Shown: positions 30,101-37,464 of the stretch, piece by piece
Numbering within the stretch: position 1 is the stretch's first letter
How the letters are laid out: every line of letters begins with the position of its first letter
NCBI GenBank assembly: GCA_019244745.1
Contig: JAFASF010000183.1
Coordinates: 1-37,654 of the forward strand
From: Solirubrobacterales bacterium
GTDB taxonomy: Bacteria > Actinomycetota > Thermoleophilia > Solirubrobacterales > Solirubrobacteraceae
Length of the DNA stretch: 37,654 nt
Direction of reading: 5' to 3'
The notes under the pieces: model-generated
Databases searched by the model: none
Told to the model about the DNA's origin: nothing
Seen by the model: only the letters and a program-made list of their open reading frames with translations
Program-made: the position numbers and the translations under genes

Positions 30101-31198
30101 ATGGACCAAGAGCCCTATCAGGCGGCTGCAGACGAGGAATCGGATCGGCGTGCCGAGAGTCGGGCGACTGCAGACGAGGAATCGGATCGGCGTGCCGAGA
30201 GTCGGGCGACTGCAGACGAGGAATCGGATCAGCGGACCGAGAGTCGGGCGGCTGCAGACGAGGAATCGGATCAGCGGACCGAAGATCATCCGGCTTCGGA
30301 GGCATCGGATCGGCGGACGGACGGGCGGGCCGCCCGGCCCTCTGAAGAGGCCGATTCGCTCCTCCAGGAGCTGGTGGCGTACTTGCGCGAGTGCCGCAGC
30401 GAGCTCCGGGAGGAGTGGGCTCGGCGCATCAGCGAGGCGGAGCTGCTGGGCGTGATGTCCGACGAGGAGATCTTCTCCGAGGCGACCGAGGTCTACGACA
30501 ACTACATGGACGCTTTGGAAACTGGAAGCACCGAGACCCTCGAGACGTACGCCCGGGAACTCTCGGAGAGAATCATCCCCCGGGGTGTTGAAACCCACGA
30601 GGTGATCGGGATCGTGCTCCTCCTGCGAGACGTGCTCGCGCGATCGCTGTTCGCCAAGTATCAGCAGGACCTCGATCTGCTCAATCGGATCCTGGACTCA
30701 TACGAGCCCGCGGCCAACCGGGTCGCCGTGACGGTCGGCGTTAGTTTCGTCGAGGAGCGCGAGCGCGTCATCCATGAGCAGCAGGAGGCCATGCGGGAGC
30801 TGTCGACCCCTGTCCTCCAGCTTCGTGACCGCCTGCTCCTGCTGCCGATCATCGGCGTTCTCGACTCTGCGCGTGCGCGCCAGCTCACCGAGCAGCTCCT
30901 GGGATCGATCCAGGAGAACCGCGCCACTGTGGTGGTCATCGACATCACGGGGGTGGCGTCGATCGACCGGACCGTGGCCAATCACCTCGTTCAGACCGTC
31001 GAGGCTTCCCGGCTGATGGGGGCGAGCACTATCCTCACCGGCCTCTCCTCGGAGATCGCGCAGACGCTCGTTGATCTCGACGTGGACCTCGGCATGATGA
31101 AGACGGTCGGCGACCTTCAGGGAGGGCTCGTGGAGGCCGAGCGGCTGGCGGGCTACTGGGGGCGCGACGGCAGCGACTCGATCGGCGTCGAGAACTAG
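30101..31198 (+). CDS. rsbR: RsbR-type stressosome protein (RsbRD_N plus STAS) with a repeat tail
   Basis: This protein has 365 residues from ATG 30101, which has GAGGAGGAG just upstream; ATG 30029 (389 residues) overlaps the TetR stop and is the alternative. Residues 10-65 are four 14-residue repeats (A-D-E-E-S-D-(R/Q)-R). Then come the RsbR N-terminal helical sensor (about 84-235) and a STAS domain (about 237-352) with D-I-T-G-V-A-S-I-D-R-T-V-A-N-H-L and S-E-I-A-Q-T-L-V-D-L. T322 matches a known phosphorylation site. The other site, normally Thr just after the Asp, is R290, with Thr at 291. With RsbS it should build the stressosome core. Confidence 0.9.
   Translation: MDQEPYQAAADEESDRRAESRATADEESDRRAESRATADEESDQRTESRAAADEESDQRTEDHPASEASDRRTDGRAARPSEEADSLLQELVAYLRECRSELREEWARRISEAELLGVMSDEEIFSEATEVYDNYMDALETGSTETLETYARELSERIIPRGVETHEVIGIVLLLRDVLARSLFAKYQQDLDLLNRILDSYEPAANRVAVTVGVSFVEERERVIHEQQEAMRELSTPVLQLRDRLLLLPIIGVLDSARARQLTEQLLGSIQENRATVVVIDITGVASIDRTVANHLVQTVEASRLMGASTILTGLSSEIAQTLVDLDVDLGMMKTVGDLQGGLVEAERLAGYWGRDGSDSIGVEN
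30128..30295 (+). repeat. four tandem 42-bp repeats inside rsbR
   Basis: Copies lie at 30128-30169, 30170-30211, 30212-30253 and 30254-30295. The first two are identical; the third and fourth change a few bases (GATCGGCGTGCC to GATCAGCGGACC). Each encodes 14 residues, A-D-E-E-S-D-R-R-A-E-S-R-A-T or close to it. The period is a multiple of three, so copy number can change without a frameshift. Confidence 0.85.
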
Positions 31199-31210
31199 GC
31201 TCAAGCGCGG

Positions 31211-31585
31211 ATGTCGGTAGCGATCCTCCGGCAGGGGGACTACCTCATCGCCTCGATCCAGTCGGACCTCTCCGACAGCGAGGTCATCGAGCTCCGCCAT
31301 CAGCTCACCGAGCTGGTCGGAAGGCATCGCTCACGCGGCATCGTGATCGACGTCGCCGCTCTTGAGGTGATCGACTCCTTCGTAACTCGCGCGTTGCGCT
31401 CGATCGTGCTCACCGCGAGATTGCGAGGCGCCGAAACCGTGATCGTCGGCATTCATCCCGATGTGGCGATCGCGATGGTGCAGTTCCGCCTGAACCTGGA
31501 GCCGCTGCGCGTGGCTCTCGACCTAGACGCGGCGACAGCGCTGCTCGATCGGCTGACTCAGGGGGATGCAAGGGATGGAAGATGA
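31211..31585 (+). CDS. rsbS: RsbS-type STAS-domain anti-sigma pathway protein
   Basis: This 124-residue single STAS domain begins A-I-L-R-Q-G-D-Y-L-I-A-S-I-Q and has the central motif G-I-V-I-D-V-A-A-L-E-V-I-D-S-F-V-T-R-A-L. S56 after Asp is the phosphorylation site for RsbT. In the known pathway RsbS holds RsbT in the stressosome until stress, when phosphorylation releases it. Its stop at 31585 lies inside the start of the RsbT gene, so the two are translationally coupled. Confidence 0.92.
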   Translation: MSVAILRQGDYLIASIQSDLSDSEVIELRHQLTELVGRHRSRGIVIDVAALEVIDSFVTRALRSIVLTARLRGAETVIVGIHPDVAIAMVQFRLNLEPLRVALDLDAATALLDRLTQGDARDGR

Positions 31586-32054
31586 GGCCCGCGCGGGGGA
31601 GCAGGGAAGGGCGGATGAGGTCCGCGTTGCGATCAACGACGACGCCGATCTCGTGACCGCTCGCGCAGAAGCACGCGCGATGGCGCAACGACTCGGCTTC
31701 CCTCGGCCCGATCCGACCCTGATAGCCACAGCGATCTCAGAGGTCGCGCGCAACATCGTCGTGCACGTCGGCCGGGGCGAGATCGTCCTGAAGCCGTTTG
31801 AGGACGCTGACCGCTACGGCCTCGAGGTCATCGCAATCGACAAGGGACCGGGCATACGCGACGTCGAGGCGGCGCTCCGCGTCGACTACAGCGGCAGGGG
31901 CGGCCTCGGCCTCGGCCTGCCCGGGGCGCGGCGGCTCATGGACGAGTTCGAGATTGCGTCCGACGCTGACACCGGAACCACCGTGAAGATGAAGAAGTGG
32001 AGGTTTCGCGACGAGCTCGCGCGCTTACGCGAGGAGCGCCGTAGGCGTGCGTGA
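31566..32054 (+). CDS. rsbT: RsbT-type switch protein/serine kinase
   Basis: This protein of about 162 residues has the HATPase_c fold of anti-sigma-type kinases. The N box is I-S-E-V-A-R-N-I-V-V-H, the G1 box D-K-G-P-G-I and the G2 box G-R-G-G-L-G-L-G-L-P-G-A-R-R-L-M-D-E-F. It phosphorylates RsbR and RsbS, and when free activates a partner phosphatase such as RsbU. Two starts are possible, ATG 31566 or 31575; neither has a textbook ribosome site, fitting coupling to RsbS. The C-terminal tail is basic (R-E-E-R-R-R-R-A). Confidence 0.9.
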   Translation: MQGMEDEARAGEQGRADEVRVAINDDADLVTARAEARAMAQRLGFPRPDPTLIATAISEVARNIVVHVGRGEIVLKPFEDADRYGLEVIAIDKGPGIRDVEAALRVDYSGRGGLGLGLPGARRLMDEFEIASDADTGTTVKMKKWRFRDELARLREERRRRA

Positions 32055-32667
32055 GCGGGCGGCGCGGGAACCCGTCGACTGGGGCATCGCGACGAGGTGC
32101 CGGCGCGGCGAAGTGGCGAGCGGCGACGTCGGGGTTGTCACCGTTCAACATGATGGGGCGCTGGTCGCGGTGATCGACGGGCTCGGCCACGGCAGCGAAG
32201 CGGCCCGCGCCGCGCGCAGGGCAGCTGAGGTCGTGCGCACGAGGCCGACGCAGGACCTCGTCTCGCTCATCCAGCGCTGCCATGCCGCGTTGAGGGGCAC
32301 TCGCGGGGCTGCGATCAGCCTGGCCTTCGTTTCCCCTCCCAACAACGAGATCACCTGGCTTGGCGTCGGCAACGTGGAGGGGCGAGTGCTGAGCGCTGAC
32401 CGGACGGTGACGCGGCCCAAGGGTTCTCTCGCACTTGGACGCGGCGTTCCTGGGCACGAGCTGCCCGCGGTCAGAGCCGCAACGCTCGACATGCGGCCGG
32501 GGGACATCCTCGTGCTTGCAACCGATGGGATCGCGGCCACCTTCGCGGACTCGCTGGACACCTCCGGATCAAGCCAGGCGATCAGCGAACGGATCCTGGC
32601 TGGCCATTGGAAGCGCCGCGATGATGCCCTCGTGGTGGCAGTCCGTTACCTTGGCGTCCGGCCGTGA
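32047..32667 (+). CDS. rsbX: RsbX-like PP2C/SpoIIE-type phosphatase
   Basis: This 206-residue phosphatase has the PP2C core with V-A-V-I-D-G-L-G-H-G-S-E-A (metal-binding D-G), W-L-G-V-G-N-V-E-G, and D-I-L-V-L-A-T-D-G-I-A near the end. A single catalytic domain of this size matches RsbX, which removes phosphate from RsbS and RsbR and resets the stressosome. Its GTG start overlaps the RsbT stop and its stop overlaps the next start (GTGA). It probably acts on the stressosome only, not on a downstream anti-sigma antagonist. Confidence 0.88.
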   Translation: MRERAAREPVDWGIATRCRRGEVASGDVGVVTVQHDGALVAVIDGLGHGSEAARAARRAAEVVRTRPTQDLVSLIQRCHAALRGTRGAAISLAFVSPPNNEITWLGVGNVEGRVLSADRTVTRPKGSLALGRGVPGHELPAVRAATLDMRPGDILVLATDGIAATFADSLDTSGSSQAISERILAGHWKRRDDALVVAVRYLGVRP

Positions 32668-33515
32668 GCGCCGGCACGAGCAGTGGAGCGGGGCCGTTTC
32701 GCGTGGCCTACGGGTCCGCTCTGCGCCACTATCTACTGGACCCGACCGAGTCCTCGCTCCAGGTCGCCTATGAGCTCGGGCGCGAGGCAGTGCATCGGCA
32801 ACTCAGCGTCCTGGACCTGGCCGTCGCCCATCAGGAGGCCTTGCTGTCCGCCCTCGCCGGTACATCGGGCGCTGCCGAGGTGGCGCAGGTAGTCGCCCGG
32901 GCCGGGGACTTCTTCCTCGAGAGTCTGTCGAGCTTCGAGATGGTCCAGCGGGGCTTCAAAGAGGCCCGGCGGGCGTTCTTGCTCGAACGGCGCCAGACCG
33001 AGCTGTCGCGTCAGCTGTCGAGCTTCCTCGCCGACGCGTCCCTCGCCCTCGACGCCTCAGACTCGCTCGAGGAAATGCTGCAGCTGGTCACCGAGCAGGC
33101 GCGCGAGCTCGTTGGCGCCGACTGCTGCGTGGCCACAGTGGGGGTCGAAGGCCACCCCCGGATCGCCGAGGGTGCCTCCCACCCCCAGGACGACCGGCGA
33201 TGGACGACGTTCGTTCGGTGGCTAGATCTGGCCGCGATCTACCGGCACATCCATCTCAACGGCGGCTCGGTGAGGATCGGCGACGAGCAACTCACCGGGC
33301 TCCCGCTGTTTCGCACCGCGGCCGGTGAGCGGCCGCCTCGGGGATGGCTCGCGGCGTCGCTGACCGCCCTCGACGGCAGTGAGCTCGGGGCCATCCAGCT
33401 GTTCGACAAGCATGAGGGAAGATTCACCGCCGAGGACGAGGCCATCCTCGTCCACCTCGCCCAAATGGCGGCCGCAGCCATCGAGAGGGTACGGCTCTAC
33501 CAGGATCCTGCTTAG
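32664..33515 (+). CDS. RsbU N-terminal-like plus GAF protein, lacking an output domain
   Basis: This 283-residue protein has an N-terminal helical domain like the RsbT-binding part of RsbU (Y-G-S-A-L-R-H-Y-L-L-D, L-D-L-A-V-A-H-Q-E-A-L-L). A linking coil (residues about 90-130) follows, then a GAF domain (about 136-280) with A-D-C-C-V-A-T-V-G and G-A-I-Q-L-F-D-K. It ends A-A-I-E-R-V-R-L-Y-Q right after the GAF helix, where relatives go on to a phosphatase or a histidine kinase. The GTG at 32664 overlaps the rsbX stop. It may be an RsbT target that signals by binding, or the tail may have been lost. Confidence 0.82.
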   Translation: MSAGTSSGAGPFRVAYGSALRHYLLDPTESSLQVAYELGREAVHRQLSVLDLAVAHQEALLSALAGTSGAAEVAQVVARAGDFFLESLSSFEMVQRGFKEARRAFLLERRQTELSRQLSSFLADASLALDASDSLEEMLQLVTEQARELVGADCCVATVGVEGHPRIAEGASHPQDDRRWTTFVRWLDLAAIYRHIHLNGGSVRIGDEQLTGLPLFRTAAGERPPRGWLAASLTALDGSELGAIQLFDKHEGRFTAEDEAILVHLAQMAAAAIERVRLYQDPA

Positions 33516-33656
33516 GCTACGCATAGATCGGGCATCGTCCGACCGCCGAGCGCTGTTCGTCCTCGTCCGCGCCAGCAGTGAGTGTCAAATCAGGGCTGCT
33601 TCCGCACAGCCGAGCGGAGCAGTGGCCAAGAGTTTGCGCCCGCCTGTGCAATCGCT

Positions 33657-33675
33657 GTTGTGAGTCCTTCACAAC
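33657..33675. terminator. hairpin between the stressosome operon and a methyltransferase
   Basis: GTTGTGA (33657-33663) and TCACAAC (33669-33675) form a perfect seven-pair stem with loop GTCCT. It lies in the 218-base gap between the convergent GAF-protein gene (plus) and methyltransferase gene (minus), so it could serve both. No T run follows on either side. Confidence 0.5.
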
Positions 33676-33733
33676 GTCACGGGCACCGGACCGATGTGGA
33701 TGTTCTCGCCGCATCGGTGTGATTCGGGTCGGG

Positions 33734-34615
33734 TCAAAAGGGCTTTCGTCCCCAGGCCATGAAGGAGAGGTGAGGCATGATCATGGTGCCAGAGTCGGCG
33801 AGGTGCGTGCGGGCGTCGCGGTCCAGTGCATCCAGTTCGGTGGTGTTGAGCAGTCCTTGCTCGGTGATCTTGGTGCGCATTGCTTGGAGGATGTCGAGGA
33901 TGACGGTGCGCCGTGGGTGGCCGGGTGGTGGTACGTCGGCGCGCGCTTCCACACCAATGTCGATGACGCCGGCCACGTCCAGTAGCTGATGCAGGCGCCG
34001 GCCGATGAGGATGTCTGCGCCGTCGTGACGGTAGAGCGCCAGTAAGGTGTCGGTCAGGCGGGAGTACGCGGGGTGCGGCGGTTGGCAGAGCATCGCGCCG
34101 CAGTCGGCCTCTTCGCAGGCGAGCCAACCGCCCGGCTTGACGAGCCGCACCATCTCCGAGACAACTCGCTCGGGGTCGGGCACGTTCACGAGGATGAGGC
34201 GTGCGTAAACAAGGTCAAATGATCCGGCGGGCAGTGTGGACCGCCGGGCATCGGCCTCTAGCACGGTTACGTTGCCAAGGCCCAGTGCGGTCGCGTGCCG
34301 GCGTGCCTGCGCGACGTGCACCGGGTTGATGTCCAATCCTGTCACGGCGCCAGTTGGGCCGACGTGCTCGGTGAGCAGCTCGAGGACGCCGCGCGGTCCG
34401 CACGCGATCTCGAGCACCTTCCAGCCCTGCTGGATGCCGACGCGCTGGAGCAACGCAACGCTGTGCTCGTGCAACTCGTCAGTCTGGCTGCGCAGCCGGT
34501 CGCGCTCGGAGTCGCTGCTTCCGATCGTGTACAGCGGCGGCGGCGCGGCGGCGGCGGCGCGGTCCGCCGAGTCGTGGCTGCGATGGTCTGTTCCGGTAAC
34601 TGATGTGGCGAGCAT
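33734..34615 (-). CDS. class I SAM-dependent methyltransferase
   Basis: This 293-residue methyltransferase has SAM motif I W-K-V-L-E-I-A-C-G-P-R-G-V-L-E-L-L (about 83-98), motif II G-A-V-T-G-L-D-I-N, F-D-L-V-Y-A-R-L-I-L-V-N-V-P-D-P and K-P-G-G-W-L-A-C-E-E-A. These fit the UbiE/COQ5-like group, with C-G-P-R-G in place of the usual G-x-G-x-G loop. It acts in the cytoplasm on an unknown small molecule. ATG 34615 has GGAGAAG upstream and is preferred; a reading 114 residues longer, back to 34957, lacks any domain. Confidence 0.87.
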   Translation of the reverse strand: MLATSVTGTDHRSHDSADRAAAAAPPPLYTIGSSDSERDRLRSQTDELHEHSVALLQRVGIQQGWKVLEIACGPRGVLELLTEHVGPTGAVTGLDINPVHVAQARRHATALGLGNVTVLEADARRSTLPAGSFDLVYARLILVNVPDPERVVSEMVRLVKPGGWLACEEADCGAMLCQPPHPAYSRLTDTLLALYRHDGADILIGRRLHQLLDVAGVIDIGVEARADVPPPGHPRRTVILDILQAMRTKITEQGLLNTTELDALDRDARTHLADSGTMIMPHLSFMAWGRKPF

Positions 34616-34977
34616 GATGCGTCTTCTCCTGCGCTGTTGATCGCGCCCACATGTGCTGTTCAGCGACGTATACGGCCGTGGACCATGAATGGTTCGCGGC
34701 GCCAACGAGGCGCGGCTTCCGGCTGCCCGGATAGGCGTTCGGCCGCATATCGATTTGCAGGGCACGCGCTGTTCGTCTTCGTCCTTCTCGGCAGCGACGC
34801 CGCCGCTGGCGTGGGCGCCCACAGGCGAGCGACAGTCAGCGCGTTTGGTGAGAATCGCCTGGGCGGTAGCGTCAGCGGACGTGATGTCAGCTCGGGATTT
34901 GTGGCTTTGTGCGCATGGTGAGAACGCGTGGCGGGCGCCGGCGCGGTTGACGCGCAAGGAAGCGGATGATCCGTTAC
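34616..34977. other. 362-base gap, no gene seen
   Basis: It lies between the methyltransferase start and the winged-helix gene end, both minus. The in-frame upstream reading has odd composition. A 19-base word at 34766-34784 nearly matches one at 33550-33568 on the other side of the methyltransferase. No promoter motif stands out. Confidence 0.45.
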
Positions 34978-35358
34978 CTACGCGATCCGAGGATCGAGGG
35001 GAACCGCTCGACGGGGCTGGGGGCGGACCGGGGCACGGGCACCGGATGGCTCCTCAGCTATGGCCGGTTCGGCTGCGGCGGCGATCGCCTGCAGAGCCGC
35101 CAGGTGTCCGCGCAAGGCTGTGCGTCCCGGCTTGGTGAGCGTGACCTGTCGCCGAGAACGTGAATCCGCCCGCACACGGGAAACCTCAACGTACCCGGCT
35201 GCAGCGAGCGCTGACAGGTGCTTGCTCAGAACCGAATCCGAGATCTCCAGGCTGTCCCGTATGTCGGAGAACGGCAACCACCGCACCGGCGAGAGCGTCG
35301 CGCATATTTGCAGCCGCAGGGGCGCGTGGATCAGCTCATCGAACCCTGCTTCGCTCAC
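34978..35358 (-). CDS. winged-helix transcriptional regulator (MarR/ArsR-like)
   Basis: This 126-residue regulator begins at GTG 35358, which overlaps the preceding stop (GTGA). It has the one-domain winged-helix plan: I-H-A-P-L-R-L-Q-I-C-A-T-L, L-P-F-S-D-I-R-D-S-L-E-I-S-D-S-V-L-S-K-H-L, A-A-G-Y-V-E-V-S-R-V and R-S-R-R-Q-V-T-L-T-K-P-G. S-V-L-S-K-H-L is the recognition helix. A Pro/Arg-rich tail follows. Members of this class often control a membrane protein in the same operon, as here. Confidence 0.85.
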   Translation of the reverse strand: MSEAGFDELIHAPLRLQICATLSPVRWLPFSDIRDSLEISDSVLSKHLSALAAAGYVEVSRVRADSRSRRQVTLTKPGRTALRGHLAALQAIAAAAEPAIAEEPSGARAPVRPQPRRAVPLDPRIA

Positions 35359-35834
35359 CGTTGCCACGCCCGAGATGCACGACGCCGATAGGAAGCCTTT
35401 GCAGCGAACAGGCAGGCCGCAACGATCACAGCCACGGCTGCACCGGATCCCCAGCTCGCAACGGCCGAATTGCTGTGGCTGGCGAGCAGATGGGGACCGA
35501 TCACGCCGCCAACAAGCACCGCCAGACAGACGAGCGTCACTTCAGTGACGCCCCACTCAGGCTTCGGCCACGAACGCAACGGGCGCCACTGGTTACGAGC
35601 GGACATCTTCAGAAGCTCAGCAAGGAACCAAACGACCGCGATGATGGTCGGCACGTTTCCCGGTCCTTTGTACGCGGGCGCGACCGTCTGCGATCCGCAG
35701 AAGACGCTCAACGCGAGGATGAACCCTGCCCGGGCCATCGCACGACGAACCGAGGCGTCGTGTGCCTGGCGGACGGCCCGCAGCTGCTCACGGGCCACGG
35801 CGGGAGGGACCGAACCCGAAGACTGTTTTTCCAT
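35355..35834 (-). CDS. four-helix membrane protein paired with the regulator
   Basis: This 159-residue protein has an N-terminal cytosolic helix (A-R-E-Q-L-R-A-V-R-Q-A-H) followed by four hydrophobic segments (about 34-50, 62-75, 95-115 and 128-146), and a basic end. I recognise no named family. It starts at ATG 35834 and its stop overlaps the start of the winged-helix regulator. The two probably work together, with the regulator sensing the state of the membrane protein or controlling its own unit. Confidence 0.72.
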   Translation of the reverse strand: MEKQSSGSVPPAVAREQLRAVRQAHDASVRRAMARAGFILALSVFCGSQTVAPAYKGPGNVPTIIAVVWFLAELLKMSARNQWRPLRSWPKPEWGVTEVTLVCLAVLVGGVIGPHLLASHSNSAVASWGSGAAVAVIVAACLFAAKASYRRRASRAWQR

Positions 35835-35872
35835 ACCGGAAAGTTACCACGCAACTTGCCGATACGGAAAGT
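35833..35872. promoter_or_regulatory. near-identical direct repeats at the start of the membrane-protein gene
   Basis: ATACCGGAAAGT (35833-35844, overlapping the start codon) and ATACGGAAAGT (35862-35872) are alike apart from one extra C, and lie 29 bases apart on the plus strand. This fits a site for the downstream winged-helix regulator to bind twice and block its own operon. Confidence 0.35.
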
Positions 35873-36200
35873 CACGCGAGCTTGTGCGTCGTCGGCGCGT
35901 CCTCCGTTGATTCGTCGGGCACGAACCATCGCCTGGACAGAGTGTGTGCTCCCGGCACGATCTCCTCGTAGGCATCCGTTGAGGCACCATTTAAGCCGAG
36001 TTGCGCGTTAACACGAGCGCAAGCGTCATGCCCGGTGCGGGGTCGGCACCTCGTTTGCGCGGCATCCGCGGCGCGGGATGAGCGAATCAGTCTGTACTTG
36101 TGCTCGTGCGATGCCGTGATTAACGCCGCCTCAGCATGCAACCGTGGGTGCACCGTAACGACCGATTGCAGTGGCGATGGGCAAGCTGATCTATGCGGCA
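35873..36200. other. gap upstream of the membrane-protein gene, no gene seen
   Basis: This stretch of about 330 bases lies between two minus-strand units, the membrane-protein/regulator pair and the metallo-beta-lactamase-fold gene. Open frames on both strands are short or lack motifs. It should hold the promoter of the 35834 gene; I see no clear sigma-70 pair. Confidence 0.4.
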
Positions 36201-36225
36201 ATCGCTCGCTCGACCGCCGAGCGAT
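36201..36225 (-). terminator. hairpin after the metallo-beta-lactamase-fold gene
   Basis: ATCGCTCG (36201-36208) and CGAGCGAT (36218-36225) form a perfect eight-pair stem with a nine-base loop. It lies 11 bases past the stop of the minus-strand gene ending at 36236. No T run follows, as is common for terminators in high-GC genomes. Confidence 0.45.
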
Positions 36226-36235
36226 CAGAAGACCC

Positions 36236-36994
36236 CTACCGCCCTCGGGCCTGCTCCAGGTTCGAGTGGTGGGGGCCGGAGAGCCAGTCCGCATCCGGCC
36301 CCAGACGCGCGTCGACCGGTTCCTCTCCTCGCCGCAGCGCGTCGATGTAGGCATGATCGGCGGCGAGGCGGGCCGCCACCTCGGGACCCTCGGCAACGGC
36401 GCCGTGGCCGGGGACCAGGACATCGACGTGCCGGGCGGCCTCTCCCAGCCGGTCGAGTGCCATCTCGTAGGCGCCCACCTGATCTGGGCGGCGAGGGTCG
36501 AGGAGCGGGATCAGGACATCGGAGAGCATGTCGCCGGCGAGCAGCACACCGCGGTCCGCGAGCAGGACCGCGGCGTGGCCGATGGCGTGCGCCTGATGCT
36601 CGACGATCTCGCCCGGCACGGGTCCGCCGTCCTGGGGCAGCGGGGTAACGAGCCCGATCAGCTCGAGAGGGACGCCCGACGCGCTCTCCGCCGCCAGCGC
36701 CTGCGCCCGCTCTCGGGCTTCACTGGCAGCTTGGGCGCCAGCGGTGGTGGCGTAGCGCGGCACGTCACCGAACCGGGGATGCCAGAGCAGGTGGTCCCAG
36801 TGGGGATGGGTGGAGAACCCGGCGACCACCGGAATCCCGACCCGGTCCAGGTCATCGGCCAGCTGGTTCAGATCCGAACCGTCGATGCCGGGATCGACCA
36901 GGATCAACCCATCCTCCCCGCGCACCGCGATGGCATTGCTCCAGACCCACGCACTCTGCCGGACCCAGACGCCGTCGGCCACCTGAGTCAGCAT
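36236..36994 (-). CDS. metallo-beta-lactamase-fold hydrolase
   Basis: This 252-residue metal hydrolase has H63-P-H65-W-D67-H68 (H-x-H-x-D-H), H140 in A-I-G-H-A-A, D155 in A-G-D-M-L-S-D and H197 in V-P-G-H-G. That is the full ligand set for two zinc ions. The N-terminal V-W-V-R-Q-S-A and I-L-V-D-P-G strands also fit. Family members cut lactams, thioesters, phosphodiesters or lactones; the substrate here is not readable. ATG 36994 starts eight bases after an ECF sigma-factor tail fragment. Confidence 0.9.
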   Translation of the reverse strand: MLTQVADGVWVRQSAWVWSNAIAVRGEDGLILVDPGIDGSDLNQLADDLDRVGIPVVAGFSTHPHWDHLLWHPRFGDVPRYATTAGAQAASEARERAQALAAESASGVPLELIGLVTPLPQDGGPVPGEIVEHQAHAIGHAAVLLADRGVLLAGDMLSDVLIPLLDPRRPDQVGAYEMALDRLGEAARHVDVLVPGHGAVAEGPEVAARLAADHAYIDALRRGEEPVDARLGPDADWLSGPHHSNLEQARGR

Positions 36995-37001
36995 CGGTTC
37001 A

Positions 37002-37210
37002 CTATGTCAGGTATCTGCCCCCCGGGCGCAAGAGGAGAGCCCGTCTGCACTCGTTGCGCGTCATCAGCGCCGCCCGCCGGAAGTCGTCGGCGGCCTCCTC
37101 GACGCGGCCGAGCTGAAGCAGGAGATCACCCGCCACGTTGGGCAGGAGATTGCCGGTCTCCGAACCTCCCGGTCGCCACCGGTTGCTCGACCAGATCCAA
37201 CCCGCCCGCG
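37002..37210 (-). pseudogene. C-terminal remnant of an ECF sigma factor with TPR-like tail
   Basis: The minus strand encodes N-L-L-P-N-V-A-G-D-L-L-L-Q-L-G-R-V-E-E-A, then A-D-D-F-R-R-A-A-L-M-T-R-N-E and A-L-L-L-R-P before a stop at 37004-37002. This is the conserved tail of large ECF sigma factors (H-L-L-P-A-x-R-A-D-L-L-R-R-L-G-R then L-T-x-N-x-x-E). Just upstream, A-G-G-L-D-L-V-E-Q is in another frame, so a frameshift divides it. No sigma-2 or sigma-4 domains are seen in the window. It abuts the metallo-beta-lactamase-fold gene. Confidence 0.5.
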
Positions 37211-37464
37211 GCCCGAAGGCGCGGCTCGAGAGGCCAGCGAGCGCAGCTGATCAAGCACGTCGTTCACCCGACCACGGCGTCAACGTGTCCGGAGCCCAGC
37301 GTGTCGGCGGCGCAGAGCTGACGCGGGGCTGCGGTCGTTATCGCGCTGGCGCGGTATTTGATCGGAGCGATCGCGAAGCCGCTTGTGTGAGCGGTGCCGA
37401 CGATCGGGGATCTGAGCGACGGTTCGCTGCCGGGTGGCGTTGCCCCGGCGGTGGTGAAATCGCT
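37211..37464. other. unassigned stretch before the window end
   Basis: These 254 bases lie between the sigma-factor remnant and the last open frame. A plus-strand frame is open through most of it, but its composition is rich in Arg, Gly and Cys and looks non-coding. I see no gene that I can support. Confidence 0.35.

Noticed and set aside
34616-34957. 114-residue N-terminal extension of the second methyltransferase
   Set aside because: Low-complexity content without a domain, and ATG 34615 has its own GGAGAAG site.
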